A stretch of 64,000 nt of DNA. It comes from Pseudomonas lactucae (GTDB taxonomy: Bacteria > Pseudomonadota > Gammaproteobacteria > Pseudomonadales > Pseudomonadaceae). Positions 19,541 through 28,611 of the stretch are shown piece by piece. A program made the translations under genes and the position numbers. The notes under the pieces were generated by a model. The model was not told the origin of the DNA and did not search any database. It was given only the letters and a program-made list of their open reading frames with translations. The stretch covers positions 1 through 64,000 of the forward strand of contig NZ_JAFHKI010000101.1 in assembly GCF_016937615.1 (NCBI RefSeq), written 5' to 3'. How positions within the stretch are numbered: the first letter of the stretch is position 1; each line of letters starts with the position of its first letter.

Positions 19541-19565
19541 CTGCTCCGAACTCAACCCGGAGCAG
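19541..19565 (+). promoter_or_regulatory. Hairpin enclosing the topB ribosome site
   Basis: CTGCTCCG (19541-19548) pairs perfectly with CGGAGCAG (19558-19565). The GGAG at 19559-19562 is the only ribosome site, 7 nt before the topB ATG at 19570, so the stem hides it. Confidence 0.5.
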
Positions 19566-19569
19566 TTCT

Positions 19570-21537
19570 ATGCGTCTCTTTCTCTGCGAAAAACCCTCCC
19601 AAGCTCGTGACATCGCTAAGGTTCTCGGCGCCAGCCGACGTAGCGATGGTTGCTTGATCGGACCCGAGATAACCGTCACCTGGTGTATCGGCCACCTGCT
19701 GGAGACGGCCCCACCTGAAGCCTACGGCGATCAGTACAAAACCTGGTCGTTGGATCATCTACCGATCATTCCCGTGCAGTGGAGGGTTGAGGTCAAACCC
19801 AAGACTGTCGCGCAGTTCAAAATCATCAAACACCTGCTCAGCGAAGCTACCACCGTCGTCATCGCCACCGACGCCGATCGCGAAGGTGAAATGATTGCCC
19901 GCGAGTTACTAGAGCTCTGCAACTATCGTGGTTCTGTTGAGCGCCTCTGGTTATCCGCACTCAACGAGGCGTCAATTCGCAAAGCACTGTCCTCTCTGAA
20001 GTCTAGTCAGGAGACCTTCCCGCTCTATCACTCAGCCCTCGCCCGCAGCCGAGCCGATTGGCTGATTGGTATGAACCTCAGTCGTTTGTTTACCCTCCTA
20101 GGACGGCGGGCGGGCTATGACGGCGTGCTGTCGGTTGGACGCGTCCAAACGCCCACTTTGCGCTTGGTGGTTGAACGAGACCGCGCGATTGCCAGCTTCG
20201 TCTCTGTGCCGTACTGGGTGGTGGATGTGCACCTGTCTTCAATGGGGCAACCCTTCATCGCGTCGTGGGTACCGCCCAGCTCAGGACGTGACGAAGCCGG
20301 TCGCTGCCTGCAGCAGGCGCTCGCCAGTCAGACCGTCCAAGCGCTTTCTGGCAGCAAGACCGCCACCGTAGTCTCGCTGCAGACTGAGCATTTGCGCAAA
20401 GCGCCACCCCTGCCCTTCGACCTGAGCACACTGCAAGAAGTCTGTTCACGCAAGTTGGGACTCGGCGCTCAGGAAACACTGAACATCGCCCAAGCCTTGT
20501 ATGAAACCCACAAAGCCACCAGCTATCCGCGCAGCGATTGCCGTTATTTGCCAGAGAGCATGTTCAACGAGGTAGCCGCAGTATTCGATGCCCTGCTCAG
20601 AATGGATCCCGCATTGCGCCCAGCGCTCGCAAGCGTCGATCAATCATTGCGCTCACGAGCATGGAACGATGCCAAGATCACCGCGCACCACGCCATCATC
20701 CCCACCACCGAGCCGGCGAACCTTGGGCGGATGTCTGAACAAGAGCGCCAAGTCTACGAACTGATTCGTAGCCACTACCTCGCGCAATTCCTGCCGCCTC
20801 ACGAGTTTGATCGAACCGAGGTCGAACTGGAGTGCGGCGCCGAGCGTTTGACTGCTGTTGGCAAACAGATCCTCGTCCAAGGCTGGAAAGGCTTACTCTC
20901 CGACAACGCCGAAGACGATGAACCCAGTCAAAAGGCCCAGGTATTGCCTGCCCTACAACAGGGTATGCAGTGCGCAGTGGACGACGTCAAACTCAAGTCC
21001 ATGCGCACCGCTGCGCCCAAACCGCTCACCGAGGGCGATCTGATCAAGGCGATGAAAAACGTCGCCAAGCTGGTCAACGACCCGCGCCTGAAACAGAAAC
21101 TTCGGGACACCACCGGTATCGGCACCGAAGCCACGCGAGCCGGCATTATCAAGGGGTTGATTGATCGCGGTTACTTGTTGAAGAAAAAACGTGCCTTAAC
21201 GGCCTCCGCAGCGGCCCATACCCTGATCGAAGCGGTACCCGCAGCAGTCGCGGATCCGGGTATGACAGCGATCTGGGAGCAAGCTCTGGAGGAAATCGAA
21301 GCGGGACGTCTGACCTTGGATGCATTCGTTGCCAAGCAGGCGCACTGGATTACGCAACTGATCGCAAACTGCGGAGCGCTCACTTTGTCGGTACCGGTCG
21401 AAGCCGGGCCGGCTTGCCCCAATTGCAATGCCTCAATGCTCAGGCGTAAGGGAAAATCAGGGCCGTTCTGGTCATGCTCCCAGTACCCGGACTGCAAAGG
21501 CACTGTGCCGATCAGCAAAGGTATACGTCGTCCATGA
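19570..21537 (+). CDS. topB: DNA topoisomerase III (type IA)
   Basis: A 655-residue type IA topoisomerase. The Toprim acidic motif DADREGE is at residues 101-107, the catalytic tyrosine is Tyr319 in YPRSDCRYLP, and GRVQTPTLRLVVERD lies near 190. The C-terminus carries one zinc-ribbon (CPNCNASMLRRKGKSG...CSQYPDCKGT), so it is complete. Such topB genes are standard next to ssb on ICEclc/PAGI-type elements and are thought to resolve replication or transfer intermediates. The ribosome site lies in a hairpin (19541-19565). About 210 bases without a gene separate it from ssb. Confidence 0.95.
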   Translation: MRLFLCEKPSQARDIAKVLGASRRSDGCLIGPEITVTWCIGHLLETAPPEAYGDQYKTWSLDHLPIIPVQWRVEVKPKTVAQFKIIKHLLSEATTVVIATDADREGEMIARELLELCNYRGSVERLWLSALNEASIRKALSSLKSSQETFPLYHSALARSRADWLIGMNLSRLFTLLGRRAGYDGVLSVGRVQTPTLRLVVERDRAIASFVSVPYWVVDVHLSSMGQPFIASWVPPSSGRDEAGRCLQQALASQTVQALSGSKTATVVSLQTEHLRKAPPLPFDLSTLQEVCSRKLGLGAQETLNIAQALYETHKATSYPRSDCRYLPESMFNEVAAVFDALLRMDPALRPALASVDQSLRSRAWNDAKITAHHAIIPTTEPANLGRMSEQERQVYELIRSHYLAQFLPPHEFDRTEVELECGAERLTAVGKQILVQGWKGLLSDNAEDDEPSQKAQVLPALQQGMQCAVDDVKLKSMRTAAPKPLTEGDLIKAMKNVAKLVNDPRLKQKLRDTTGIGTEATRAGIIKGLIDRGYLLKKKRALTASAAAHTLIEAVPAAVADPGMTAIWEQALEEIEAGRLTLDAFVAKQAHWITQLIANCGALTLSVPVEAGPACPNCNASMLRRKGKSGPFWSCSQYPDCKGTVPISKGIRRP

Positions 21538-21574
21538 GGCACCATTGGCGCTCACATGAACCTCGTGGGTGTTG

Positions 21575-21838
21575 TCAGTGCATCATCAACGGCGCCTGAT
21601 CCTTCTCCAAGTCGTCTAGCGGTTGTCCGATTTCACGGGCCAAGGCGATGCCTGCCGCGATCCATATCTGCCCCAGTTCATTGAACGCTTTCAGGTTAGC
21701 AGGATCTTCGTTTAGCCAATGAACAAGGCTGTCGAGATGTTCGGGGCTATCAGGGCAGTCATGGATCTTGATGAACAGCTCCAGTGTTCGATCCCAGATC
21801 AGGTCCATGACGTTCTCGCGCGGCTCATCCATGCTCAA
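21575..21838 (-). CDS. Small protein with DUF4880/FecR-N-like segment
   Basis: An 87-residue protein on the strand opposite topB. The segment LDSLVHWLNEDPANLKAFNELGQIW (residues ~38-62, given here in parts) resembles the N-terminal anti-sigma DUF4880 pattern of FecR proteins (W-L...DP...AF..L...W). It lacks the rest of FecR: no membrane helix or periplasmic domain. An AAGG lies 6 nt before ATG 21838. It is convergent with topB (37 bp gap). The function is unknown; a stand-alone anti-sigma-like fragment is one possibility. Confidence 0.6.
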   Translation of the reverse strand: MSMDEPRENVMDLIWDRTLELFIKIHDCPDSPEHLDSLVHWLNEDPANLKAFNELGQIWIAAGIALAREIGQPLDDLEKDQAPLMMH

Positions 21839-22041
21839 CCTTGCCTCCCTTTGGCCCTATCAGACCGTTCAGTCTCGCTGGTCACTTCGGCCTCTGATTC
21901 CTGGAGGAATAGATGTCACGTCGCGACAAACAGCTGTTTCAGTCAATATAACAACCCTTTAAGTCGATACTCAACCGTTAAGGATGTTCATGTCAATGGG
22001 TCTTTGCTCAACCATTCGGGTTGAATTGGAGAACTCATCAC

Positions 22042-22383
22042 TTGGCACATAAACATCCAACCCAAGCCCAAATCGGACGCATGATCGCGAAGCACCGCAC
22101 CCAGCGTAATCTGACCCAGGAAGAAGTGGCAGAACGCCTGGGAATCGGCAGCGAAGCCATTTCGCGCCTTGAGCGAGGTGTGGTCGAGCTTTCCGTGGTC
22201 AAGCTGATGCAACTGGCGGACATCTTCGACTGCCGGATGGATGAACTGCTGACGGAGTCGAGCAGTCGCCCCAACGACCAGGGCCAGATGATTGCGGGCC
22301 TGCTGAGCGGCCTTCAAGAAAGCGACCGTGCCTTTATCCTGACGACCGTCGAACAGCTGGCCGCTCATCTCAGTAGCAAATAA
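22042..22383 (+). CDS. XRE-family transcriptional regulator
   Basis: A ~113-residue protein with an HTH_3 domain at the N-terminus: IGRMIAKHRTQRNLTQEEVAERLGI, then GSEAISRLERGVVELSVVKLMQLADIF. A short C-terminal helical region follows. The start is uncertain: TTG 22042 has GGAG 10 nt upstream, TTG 22021 extends it by 7 codons, and ATG 22081 would cut into the first helix. It is the last ICE backbone gene before the cargo and the structured repeat at 22449. Likely a local repressor. Confidence 0.82.
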   Translation: MAHKHPTQAQIGRMIAKHRTQRNLTQEEVAERLGIGSEAISRLERGVVELSVVKLMQLADIFDCRMDELLTESSSRPNDQGQMIAGLLSGLQESDRAFILTTVEQLAAHLSSK

Positions 22384-22448
22384 CCTCTTAGCACACTGGC
22401 TTGACGTCCTCCCACCCCCTCTGCTGTAGTGCCTCAAGATCATCGCTT

Positions 22449-22831
22449 ACGGCGACCCAAGACCGATTCGCTCCGGGTAGCTCGGTCGGACTGTTAGAGT
22501 TCGGAGCCTTCTCTTCTGCGGAATTTCATTCCCGCTTTGTGCTCGACCGGATCAATGTGGCGGATGACCGCTGTTGCCTCTGCCAGGCATCAGCGGTCAT
22601 CCGCTACGGCAATCGCATTCAGTCCCGGAGCCCGCCGGGGAAACACTGGGCACCCTTTGTGCGCGGATGCGTGCCAGCATGTTCCGACCCAGGCCACGAC
22701 AAGGGTCGGTTGGCGAATCATGGCGCAGTCAAACCAAGTTTTGCGAGGAGCTTGTCGACTGCGTCAGACCGCCTAAGGTGGCTTTTCTATTCCTCGCCTG
22801 GCACCCCGACAGGCCCGCTCTTCACTTTTTT
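22449..22831 (+). repeat. Structured direct repeat, copy 1 (candidate ncRNA/leader)
   Basis: About 383 bp shared with 29777-30150 at roughly 90% identity by eye. It holds a 17-bp stem (22557-22573 with 22591-22607, one G-U) that is conserved in both copies, a GC-rich stem near 22625-22645, and a terminator-like end: GCCTGGC-ACCCC-GACAGGC (one mismatch) followed by T6 at 22826-22831. Indels between the copies do not keep a common reading frame, so it is probably not protein-coding. Confidence 0.7.
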
Positions 22832-23290
22832 AATTCAGTGACCGACACTATTTCCGGTCATGAAAATTTTGGCTGCCAAGCCTGTAGTACAGACATCCGA
22901 CGGTGAAAAGCTCTTACGGGACAATAGAGTAAGCCAGAACTCTTCCTCCGCCTGCTCTAGCCGCATTTCGAGCTAGGTGCTGCATAGTTGCTTCACCGTA
23001 GCATTCCCAGAAGCGGCGTAGCGGGCAAAGTCGCAGCGTCATCATAGCCCGGCCTTGTCGCAAGTCACCCATCAAAGCGAAAGCGCAGCCCGTCGGCTGC
23101 GCTTTCATCTTGGGGGTGGTAGAAATGTCCGCACCGTCAATTCGGCGTAAGCGGTGTGGCCTTGCTCGTTCCTGCCTTACTGATTCCCCGGTCGCCTGCG
23201 ATGAACGCCTGTAGCATGTGTGGGATCTAACCGTACACCTGTGCGTGCGGCGCGGCGTAGCGGTCAAGTTAGAGCTTGATGTCGGCTTTT
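22832..23290. other. No supported gene; contains a 12-bp perfect hairpin
   Basis: The first 30 bases resemble sequence at 42899-42936 and may be original ICE backbone. A perfect 12-bp stem with a CGTC loop lies at 23079-23106 (GAAAGCGCAGCC arms). A 117-codon minus-strand ORF (23267-22914, TTG start) spans the stretch but shows no domain or ribosome site. Confidence 0.4.
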
Positions 23291-23708
23291 AGGCTAGTCG
23301 ACAAACGAAGATCAGCTTGATGCTCTCGGTCTTGGGCTGCGGCCCCGCCCGCTTGGCTAACATCGATTGTAAGTCCACGCGGCGTAGCAAACGATCAACC
23401 TGTCGCGCATGTCCTTAGCACGCCTACAGATAGCAGAGCACCAGCGGATAGCGCAGCAGTTCTTCCATAGCAATGCGTTTGTGGGCCAGCAGGCAATGCC
23501 CTGCAGACACGGCCAAAGAAAAGCTTGCCCGCACGGGTCAGGCGTGTGCTGCGTGTGGTACGTGCAAATAGCACCACGCCCGGTTCTTCTTCAAGTTCTT
23601 TGATGGCCCGAGACAGCGGCGATTGCTCAATGTGCAGTTTCTCCGCCGCACGGGCGAGTGGAATTCTTCGGCTCCGGCCAGGAAGCAGCGAAGATCCCGA
23701 AGATCCAT
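23290..23708 (-). pseudogene. LysR-family regulator remnant
   Basis: The N-terminus MDLRDLRCFLAGAEEFH begins at ATG 23708. A missing T near 23662 shifts the frame, which continues ARAAEKLHIEQSPLSRAIKELEE...VLFARTTRSTRLTRAGK, a clear LysR HTH. It then jumps to HKRIAMEELLRYPLVL, which belongs ~190 residues into a LysR protein, so about 120 codons of effector domain are deleted. A stop and further shifts follow. It directly abuts the MFS gene end (23716) and was probably that operon's old regulator. Not functional. Confidence 0.75.
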
Positions 23709-23715
23709 CGTTCAC

Positions 23716-24909
23716 CTATCTATGAGTTCTTGCGCCCAGGAACGTGGGACGCCGCATCTGCCAGAGCATCCAGACGATCCCCAGGCCCACGGCAACCGCA
23801 CCGACCCAGGCCGTGCTGGTCAGACCCATCGCTTCCAGGCTGGCCCCGCCTAGCAGCGAACCCAACGCGATGCCGCCATTGAAGCCGGCGATGTTCAGCC
23901 CAGCCGCCACTGCCGGTGCCTCCGGCGCGTGGATGTGCGACAACCCGATCACCCGCGCCTGCAAGGCAGGCACCGCCGCATAGGTCAGCGCACCCAGCAG
24001 GCCCGTCAGCAACACCATCAACGGCAACGACGGTGCCGATGCCCATATCGCCAACAGCACGACGGCCAGGCCGACGAGCACAGTCATCACCGCAAAGTCG
24101 GCACCCTTGCGGTCGGTCAGCCGCCCGCCCCACACATTGCCAATGGCGGCCATCACGCCGTAGCCCAGCATCAAAAGGCTCGCCATGCTTTCACTCACGT
24201 TCGTCACTTGCAGCAGGATCGGCGAAATGTAGGTGTAGAGCGCGAAAGATCCCGCATACGCCAACACGGTGATACCGGCTCCGGCCAGCAGACGCTGATT
24301 GAACATAGCTTTCAGGCCATCCATCGCATTGGCCTGCGCCGAGGCATCGTTGCGATCTGTCGGCATCAGGGCCAGCAGGCCGACGAACCCAATGGCACCA
24401 CTTGCGGCCACTGCCATGAAGATGACCTGCCAGCTCAACACGCTGCCCAGGTAGGTGCCGAGCGGTACGCCCAGCGCCAGTGACAGCGTCAGGCCGCCGA
24501 ACACCACGGCCACCGCCGCACCGGCGCGATGTCGGCCCGCCAATTGGGTTGCCACGCTGGATGCTACGGCGAGAAATACCCCATGTCCCAGGCCGGAGGC
24601 GGAGCGGGCCACCAGCATGGGTGTCAGTGCATCGGACAGACTGACTACAGCGTTGCCCAACGTGAACAGCCCCATCGCCACCAGCAGCAGCCGCTTGCGC
24701 GGCCAGCGGGTTGCCAGCGCGGTCAGGCCGGGTGCACCAATCACCGCACCCAGCGCATAGGCCGTAACCGCCGCGCCAACCTGGCTGACGCTGACATGCA
24801 GATCAGCGGAAATAGTGGACACCAGGCCGATGGTGACGAACTCGGTAAAGCCCAGGGCGAACGCGCAAAGCGCGAAGACGTAGATGACGAAAGGCATACG
24901 TGGATTCAT
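23716..24909 (-). CDS. MFS transporter (DHA1, AraJ-like)
   Basis: A 397-residue protein with 12 predicted membrane helices of the DHA1 drug/sugar efflux type. FTEFVTIGLVSTISADL opens TM1, GAPGLTALATRWPRKRLL is the loop 2-3 signature near residues 58-75, and GGLTLSLALGVPLGTYLG near 138-155 is the antiporter motif C region. It starts 3 bp after the stop of the DJ-1/PfpI gene and is co-transcribed with it. A LysR gene diverges upstream of the pair (25761). The likely role is export of a small toxic compound or metabolite; the substrate is unknown. Confidence 0.88.
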   Translation of the reverse strand: MNPRMPFVIYVFALCAFALGFTEFVTIGLVSTISADLHVSVSQVGAAVTAYALGAVIGAPGLTALATRWPRKRLLLVAMGLFTLGNAVVSLSDALTPMLVARSASGLGHGVFLAVASSVATQLAGRHRAGAAVAVVFGGLTLSLALGVPLGTYLGSVLSWQVIFMAVAASGAIGFVGLLALMPTDRNDASAQANAMDGLKAMFNQRLLAGAGITVLAYAGSFALYTYISPILLQVTNVSESMASLLMLGYGVMAAIGNVWGGRLTDRKGADFAVMTVLVGLAVVLLAIWASAPSLPLMVLLTGLLGALTYAAVPALQARVIGLSHIHAPEAPAVAAGLNIAGFNGGIALGSLLGGASLEAMGLTSTAWVGAVAVGLGIVWMLWQMRRPTFLGARTHR

Positions 24910-24912
24910 GGT

Positions 24913-25616
24913 TCAGGCTCGCTTCTCGGCTGTCACCGCTAATAGGGGCAGCATCGCTTCCGCGACGCCCTTGGCCGAGGCCGGGTTCTGCCCCATCACC
25001 CGGCGCTCGCTCACCACTACCTGCGCCTGGAAATTCGCCGCAGGCACATGCCGGGCGCCACGCTCCTGCAAAGCATCGGCCAGCAGGAAGGGCACCGTGT
25101 CGTACAGGCCGACCGCACGCTCCTCCTCGTTGGTGAAGGCCGACACGTCCTTACCCGTTACCAGATAGCCGCCATCGGACAACTTGAGGTTTACCAGCCC
25201 GGCCGCCCGTGGCACACCGCCGCGACCACGCCGCCACGCTCGTAGATGAACGCCGCAATGGCCGCCAGTTCGGCGTTGTCCGGGAACTCCCACATCGTCG
25301 CGTGGCCGCCGGCGTAGAAGATCGCGGCGTAGGCATCGGGATCGACCTGCGTGGGTGCCATGGTGTTCTCGGTGGCGCTTCTTAGCGTCGCATCGTTCCA
25401 GAACGCGGCATTGATCGGATCGTCCAGACTGAGTCCATCGACGTGCGTCTTGCCGCCCTTGGCGCTGACGAAATCGACCGCATGACCGGCGTCTGCCAGC
25501 ACCCGATGCGGATGCGTGACCTCGGACAGATAGAAACCGCTGGGCGCGGCATCGGCGGCGCCGGCCGGCCCCTTTCGGTCGTGGCTGGTCAGGACGAAAA
25601 GAATACGTTGGGTCAT
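24913..25616 (-). pseudogene. DJ-1/PfpI-family protein (type 1 GATase domain), frameshifted
   Basis: The start at ATG 25616 has AGGAG 7 nt upstream (MTQRILFVLTSHDRKG). FYAGGHATMWEF lies near residue 88 and the nucleophile elbow AAVCHG near residue 135. Immediately after CHG the frame is lost in a C3 run (25206-25208 on the plus strand); adding one base restores AAGLVNLKLSDGGYLVTGK through to AEKRA at 24913. The repaired product is ~233 residues, normal for glyoxalase/chaperone-like DJ-1 proteins (Hsp31/HchA-like). It is first gene of an operon with the MFS transporter and divergent from a LysR gene. Likely role: detoxification of reactive carbonyls. Confidence 0.85.
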
Positions 25617-25760
25617 CAGAAGCTCCTGCAGCGAATCGAGCACACCACCGGACACCTCCAACGGAGGCATGCGTGTTGCAGCGTGGGAAGTTGGGATCCT
25701 CATTCTGGTGAATCCGGTATATCGTTTAAATGACCAAAATAGACAAACACTTTCCCCGGA

Positions 25761-26678
25761 ATGACCCAAATGGCCCTGCGCAATCTTGATGACCTAGCGG
25801 TGTTCGTGCATGTTGTGGAGCGCCACAGTTTTTCCGCCGCCGCACGCGACCTGCACCTCGCGCCTAAGACGGTCAGCAAGCAGATCGCCCGGCTGGAACA
25901 AGCGTTGGGCACCACGCTGTTCGAGCGCAACACCCGTAACTTGCGCATCACCAGCGAAGGCCGCGCCATCGCCGAGCGCGCACGGGTGGCCCTGGCTGTG
26001 CTGGAAGAAGTGCAGGAACTGGCGACCGGCGGCAGCCAGGAACTGAGCGGCACTATCCGCCTGACCGCGCCCACGCCGTTCGGGCGCAAGTTCGTGGCCC
26101 CGGCTATCCACGATTTCTGCCGCCTGCATCCCAGGGTCGGTTTCGACCTGCGCCTGTCCGATCAAGTGCAGGATCTGTATAGCGGCGACCTCGACCTGGC
26201 GATCCGCATGGGCGAGTTGGCCGATTCGCGCCTGGTGGCGCGGCGCGTGGCCGAAAACCGGCGCATTCTGGCAGCGTCTCCCGCCTACCTGAAAGCGCAT
26301 GGCAGTCCCGCGCAGCCGGAAGAACTGGAACGGCACAACTGCCTGGTGTTCGCCTATCCGGGCCTGCTGCAAAGCACCTGGCCGCTGCGCAAGGGCCGCC
26401 GGGAGACGCCTGTCGCGGTCAGCGGTACGCTGTGCAGCGACAACGGCGACGTGCTACATGCGTGGTGCGTGGCCGGGCTGGGCATCTCGCTGCGCGAGAC
26501 CTGGGACATTCACGAGGAACTACGCGACGGGAGGCTGGTGCGCGTGTTGCCTGAATGGGAAGCCACACCCTCGAAGATCAGCATCGTGCGGGCGCGGCGC
26601 GAACCAGTGCCGCGCCGGCTGACGGCGTTCAGCGATTTTCTGTTCGACCGCTGGCAGGAGGCGCCGTGGGATCAATGA
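25761..26678 (+). CDS. LysR-family transcriptional regulator
   Basis: A 305-residue LTTR. The HTH reads LDDLAVFVHVVERHSFSAAARDL (residues ~9-31) then PKTVSKQIARLEQALGTTLFERNTRNL, and the effector domain starts with GTIRLTAPTPFGRKFVAPAI near residue 98. It belongs to the CrgA/DmlR-like subgroup. It is divergent from the DJ-1/MFS operon with 144 bp between starts, the classic layout for an LTTR that controls its neighbours and itself. Intact. Confidence 0.9.
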   Translation: MTQMALRNLDDLAVFVHVVERHSFSAAARDLHLAPKTVSKQIARLEQALGTTLFERNTRNLRITSEGRAIAERARVALAVLEEVQELATGGSQELSGTIRLTAPTPFGRKFVAPAIHDFCRLHPRVGFDLRLSDQVQDLYSGDLDLAIRMGELADSRLVARRVAENRRILAASPAYLKAHGSPAQPEELERHNCLVFAYPGLLQSTWPLRKGRRETPVAVSGTLCSDNGDVLHAWCVAGLGISLRETWDIHEELRDGRLVRVLPEWEATPSKISIVRARREPVPRRLTAFSDFLFDRWQEAPWDQ

Positions 26679-26714
26679 CCTCATTCGCCGCAGCCGACGC
26701 ATCTCGAACAGCCG

Positions 26715-27553
26715 CTAAGTTTCGTAGGAAATTTTGTAGGTTTTGCCTAGCCGCTCGACATGTGCAAAACCGAGTTCGCCAAGGTGCATACCAGCGATAA
26801 GAATCTTATCCGAGCTAACAACATTCAATAGTTTGGATCGTGTTTCGGCGGAAAGAAGCGGATCTTGGTCGAATGCAATGGTTACGTCGGGACGAGCAAT
26901 CTGAATTTGGGGGAAATGAACGATATCCCCCCAAACCAGCAGACTACGACCATTGGAATCGAGACGATAACCGGAATGTCCTGCGGTATGCCCCGGAAGG
27001 GGCATCGCACTAATGCCAGGGAGAACTTCGCTATCAGTAAACAGGCGCGTCTTCTCCCGATACTGATCGAACACCTTCCGAGCAAACAGGAAGTTGCCAC
27101 GAGCACGTTCACTCGCTCGACTGAGATTGCCATCGTCCTCCCAGAAAGAAACCTCACGCTGGTGGACGACTAGCTCTGCATCGGGAAAGGCTGCTTCCCC
27201 TGAAGAGTCAAGCAACCCCCCAACATGGTCGGGATGTGCATGGGTCAGAAGAATGGTGTCAATGTCAGCGGGTTGCACGCCAGCACGCGCGAGATTCGCC
27301 TTTAGCTTGCCGCCCCACTGCTTGAAACCACCAGCCCCCGCATCAATGAGGATCGTGCGGCCCATTCCACGCACCAGGTAACAGTTGATGTGGATCGAGA
27401 ATGGATCGCTTACACCTGCGTCCTGCTGCAACTTGGACGCTGCGCAGGATCGATATTGGAGAGAAGATCTAGACTTGCGCAAAGGTATCCGTCACTGATG
27501 GCCGTAATAGAAAACTCGCCGATCTGCTGGCCCGGAAATTTCATGTCGTTCAT
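26715..27553 (-). pseudogene. MBL-fold metallo-hydrolase, frameshifted
   Basis: The start ATG 27553 has AAGGAGG 6 nt upstream and reads MNDMKFPGQQIGEFSITAIS. Near 27440 one base (a G of CAGGCG) is missing; the other frame continues SKLQQDAGVSDPFSIHINCYLV. The metal motif is THAHPDHVGG, with later ligands in PLPGHTAGHSGY and WGDIVHF, so a complete two-metal beta-lactamase-fold hydrolase of ~278 residues is encoded once repaired. It is the third gene of a minus-strand operon with the 188-residue protein and the tautomerase-like protein. Possible lactonase or arylsulfatase-like activity; the substrate is unknown. Confidence 0.85.
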
Positions 27554-27574
27554 TGCGGCCCTCCTTGCGGGTCA

Positions 27575-27901
27575 TCAGTTCCGCGCGTAGATGGTATCGG
27601 CTGGATAGCCAAAGCAACGAATGCGCGCCGTTAGCCCCGCATGGCGTTTTATTGCCTCATCCAGTCGCGCCATGAAATCGTCCATGACCGATGGCGTTCT
27701 AAACGGTTCGAGGCGGTACTTGATTTCCGCGTAAGCAGGATGCCCACGCCCCTGGCGGGCAGCGACGTAGATGACATGCACGTTGTCCAGCGCCGCCTGA
27801 AGGACGTCCGTGCAAAGTCGAGTGCATCGTTTGGTGAGTTCCGCCAGATTTGCGTCGGGTGGCATCTCGTCCGCCTGGATGAAGATCGTCAGGTTAGGCA
27901 T
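27575..27901 (-). CDS. Tautomerase-superfamily-like protein
   Basis: A 108-residue protein starting MPNLTIFIQADEMPP. Proline directly after the initiator Met, a beta-strand of hydrophobics, and VHVIYVAARQGRGHPAYAEIKYR near residues 42-64 suggest the 4-oxalocrotonate tautomerase/MIF superfamily, where Pro1 is the catalytic base. It overlaps the end of the upstream gene by 13 bp and lies 21 bp before the MBL hydrolase, so it is translationally coupled in an operon. It might isomerise an unsaturated acid from aromatic breakdown; this is inference. Confidence 0.6.
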   Translation of the reverse strand: MPNLTIFIQADEMPPDANLAELTKRCTRLCTDVLQAALDNVHVIYVAARQGRGHPAYAEIKYRLEPFRTPSVMDDFMARLDEAIKRHAGLTARIRCFGYPADTIYARN

Positions 27902-28455
27902 GTCGGTTCTGCACCTGCGTCTGGGGGCTCTGCGCCTCTGCCACTCGTCAATTGCACGGTCATCGGGGCATAGAGATGCACGTTCTTCGGAAGGGTATCT
28001 ACACCAAGACTAATGGCGCTATCCAGCTTCGCCAGCCACCTGTTTTCAGGACACTTCTCCAATGCGACGGCCCACATCTGCTCAGGCGTGAGCCCCATCT
28101 CGATGAGCGGCTCGGGACCGACTGCGCTCACGATCAGATGCTCGCCTTCACCGATGGCAGGCGCACGCTCAAGGCCGCCGTAAAGATTGCGGTGCCAATC
28201 GGTGATGTGCTGCTGCCAGCGTGCGAAGTTGCCCCCGCCCTTTTGGCGATACTCGTCGCCCTCAAGCACAGCCAGACCGTCGATCGAGTGCATGGCCAGG
28301 TAGACAGGGCAGCCATCGCTAAACGCCTTGAAGCGCTGCGAAGTATGGAACCCGCTCACGGAAATAAGCGCGGGTAGCTTTTCCAGGCTATAGAAATCAT
28401 TCCACTCTGCTTCGCTGGCTGGGTCGGCAAAGCTGCACTCGACGGTATAGATCAT
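27889..28455 (-). CDS. Unknown protein, possible dimeric alpha/beta-barrel
   Basis: A 188-residue protein starting MIYTVECSFADPASEAEWNDFY. The opening beta-strand, followed by W.DFY...LPALISVSGFHTSQRF, is the pattern of dimeric alpha/beta-barrel (ferredoxin-like, EthD/ABM-like) proteins that bind small organics. The second half (EPLIEMGLTPEQMWAVALEKCP) has no motif I recognise. It is first gene of the operon with the tautomerase-like and MBL proteins and is divergent from a LysR gene at 28612. The name stays tentative. Confidence 0.6.
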   Translation of the reverse strand: MIYTVECSFADPASEAEWNDFYSLEKLPALISVSGFHTSQRFKAFSDGCPVYLAMHSIDGLAVLEGDEYRQKGGGNFARWQQHITDWHRNLYGGLERAPAIGEGEHLIVSAVGPEPLIEMGLTPEQMWAVALEKCPENRWLAKLDSAISLGVDTLPKNVHLYAPMTVQLTSGRGAEPPDAGAEPTCLT

Positions 28456-28611
28456 GGAATCACGCTACCGAACCGCTTGTGCGCTCGGTCCTCACTGTTG
28501 ATGTTTCATCATGGTATGACCTGAAAATCGACGTATAAAACGATTTTTCGGTATGCTTCAGTGACAAAAAATCAAGCTAAACCGATCACCAGTTTTAAGC
28601 TAGGAACGCTC

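Noticed and set aside
22574..22906. ORFs within the structured repeat (also 29902-30195)
   Set aside because: The two copies differ by indels that put the similar segments in different frames and one copy has stops, so protein selection is unlikely.
22914..23267. 117-codon minus-strand ORF with TTG start
   Set aside because: No ribosome site or domain, Arg/Pro-rich composition, and it overlaps a perfect 12-bp hairpin; treated as non-coding.
23720..24133. Long shadow ORFs inside the MFS gene (also 23929-24483, 24529-24942)
   Set aside because: High-G+C shadow frames of a clear transporter gene; Arg/His/Gly-rich with no domain.
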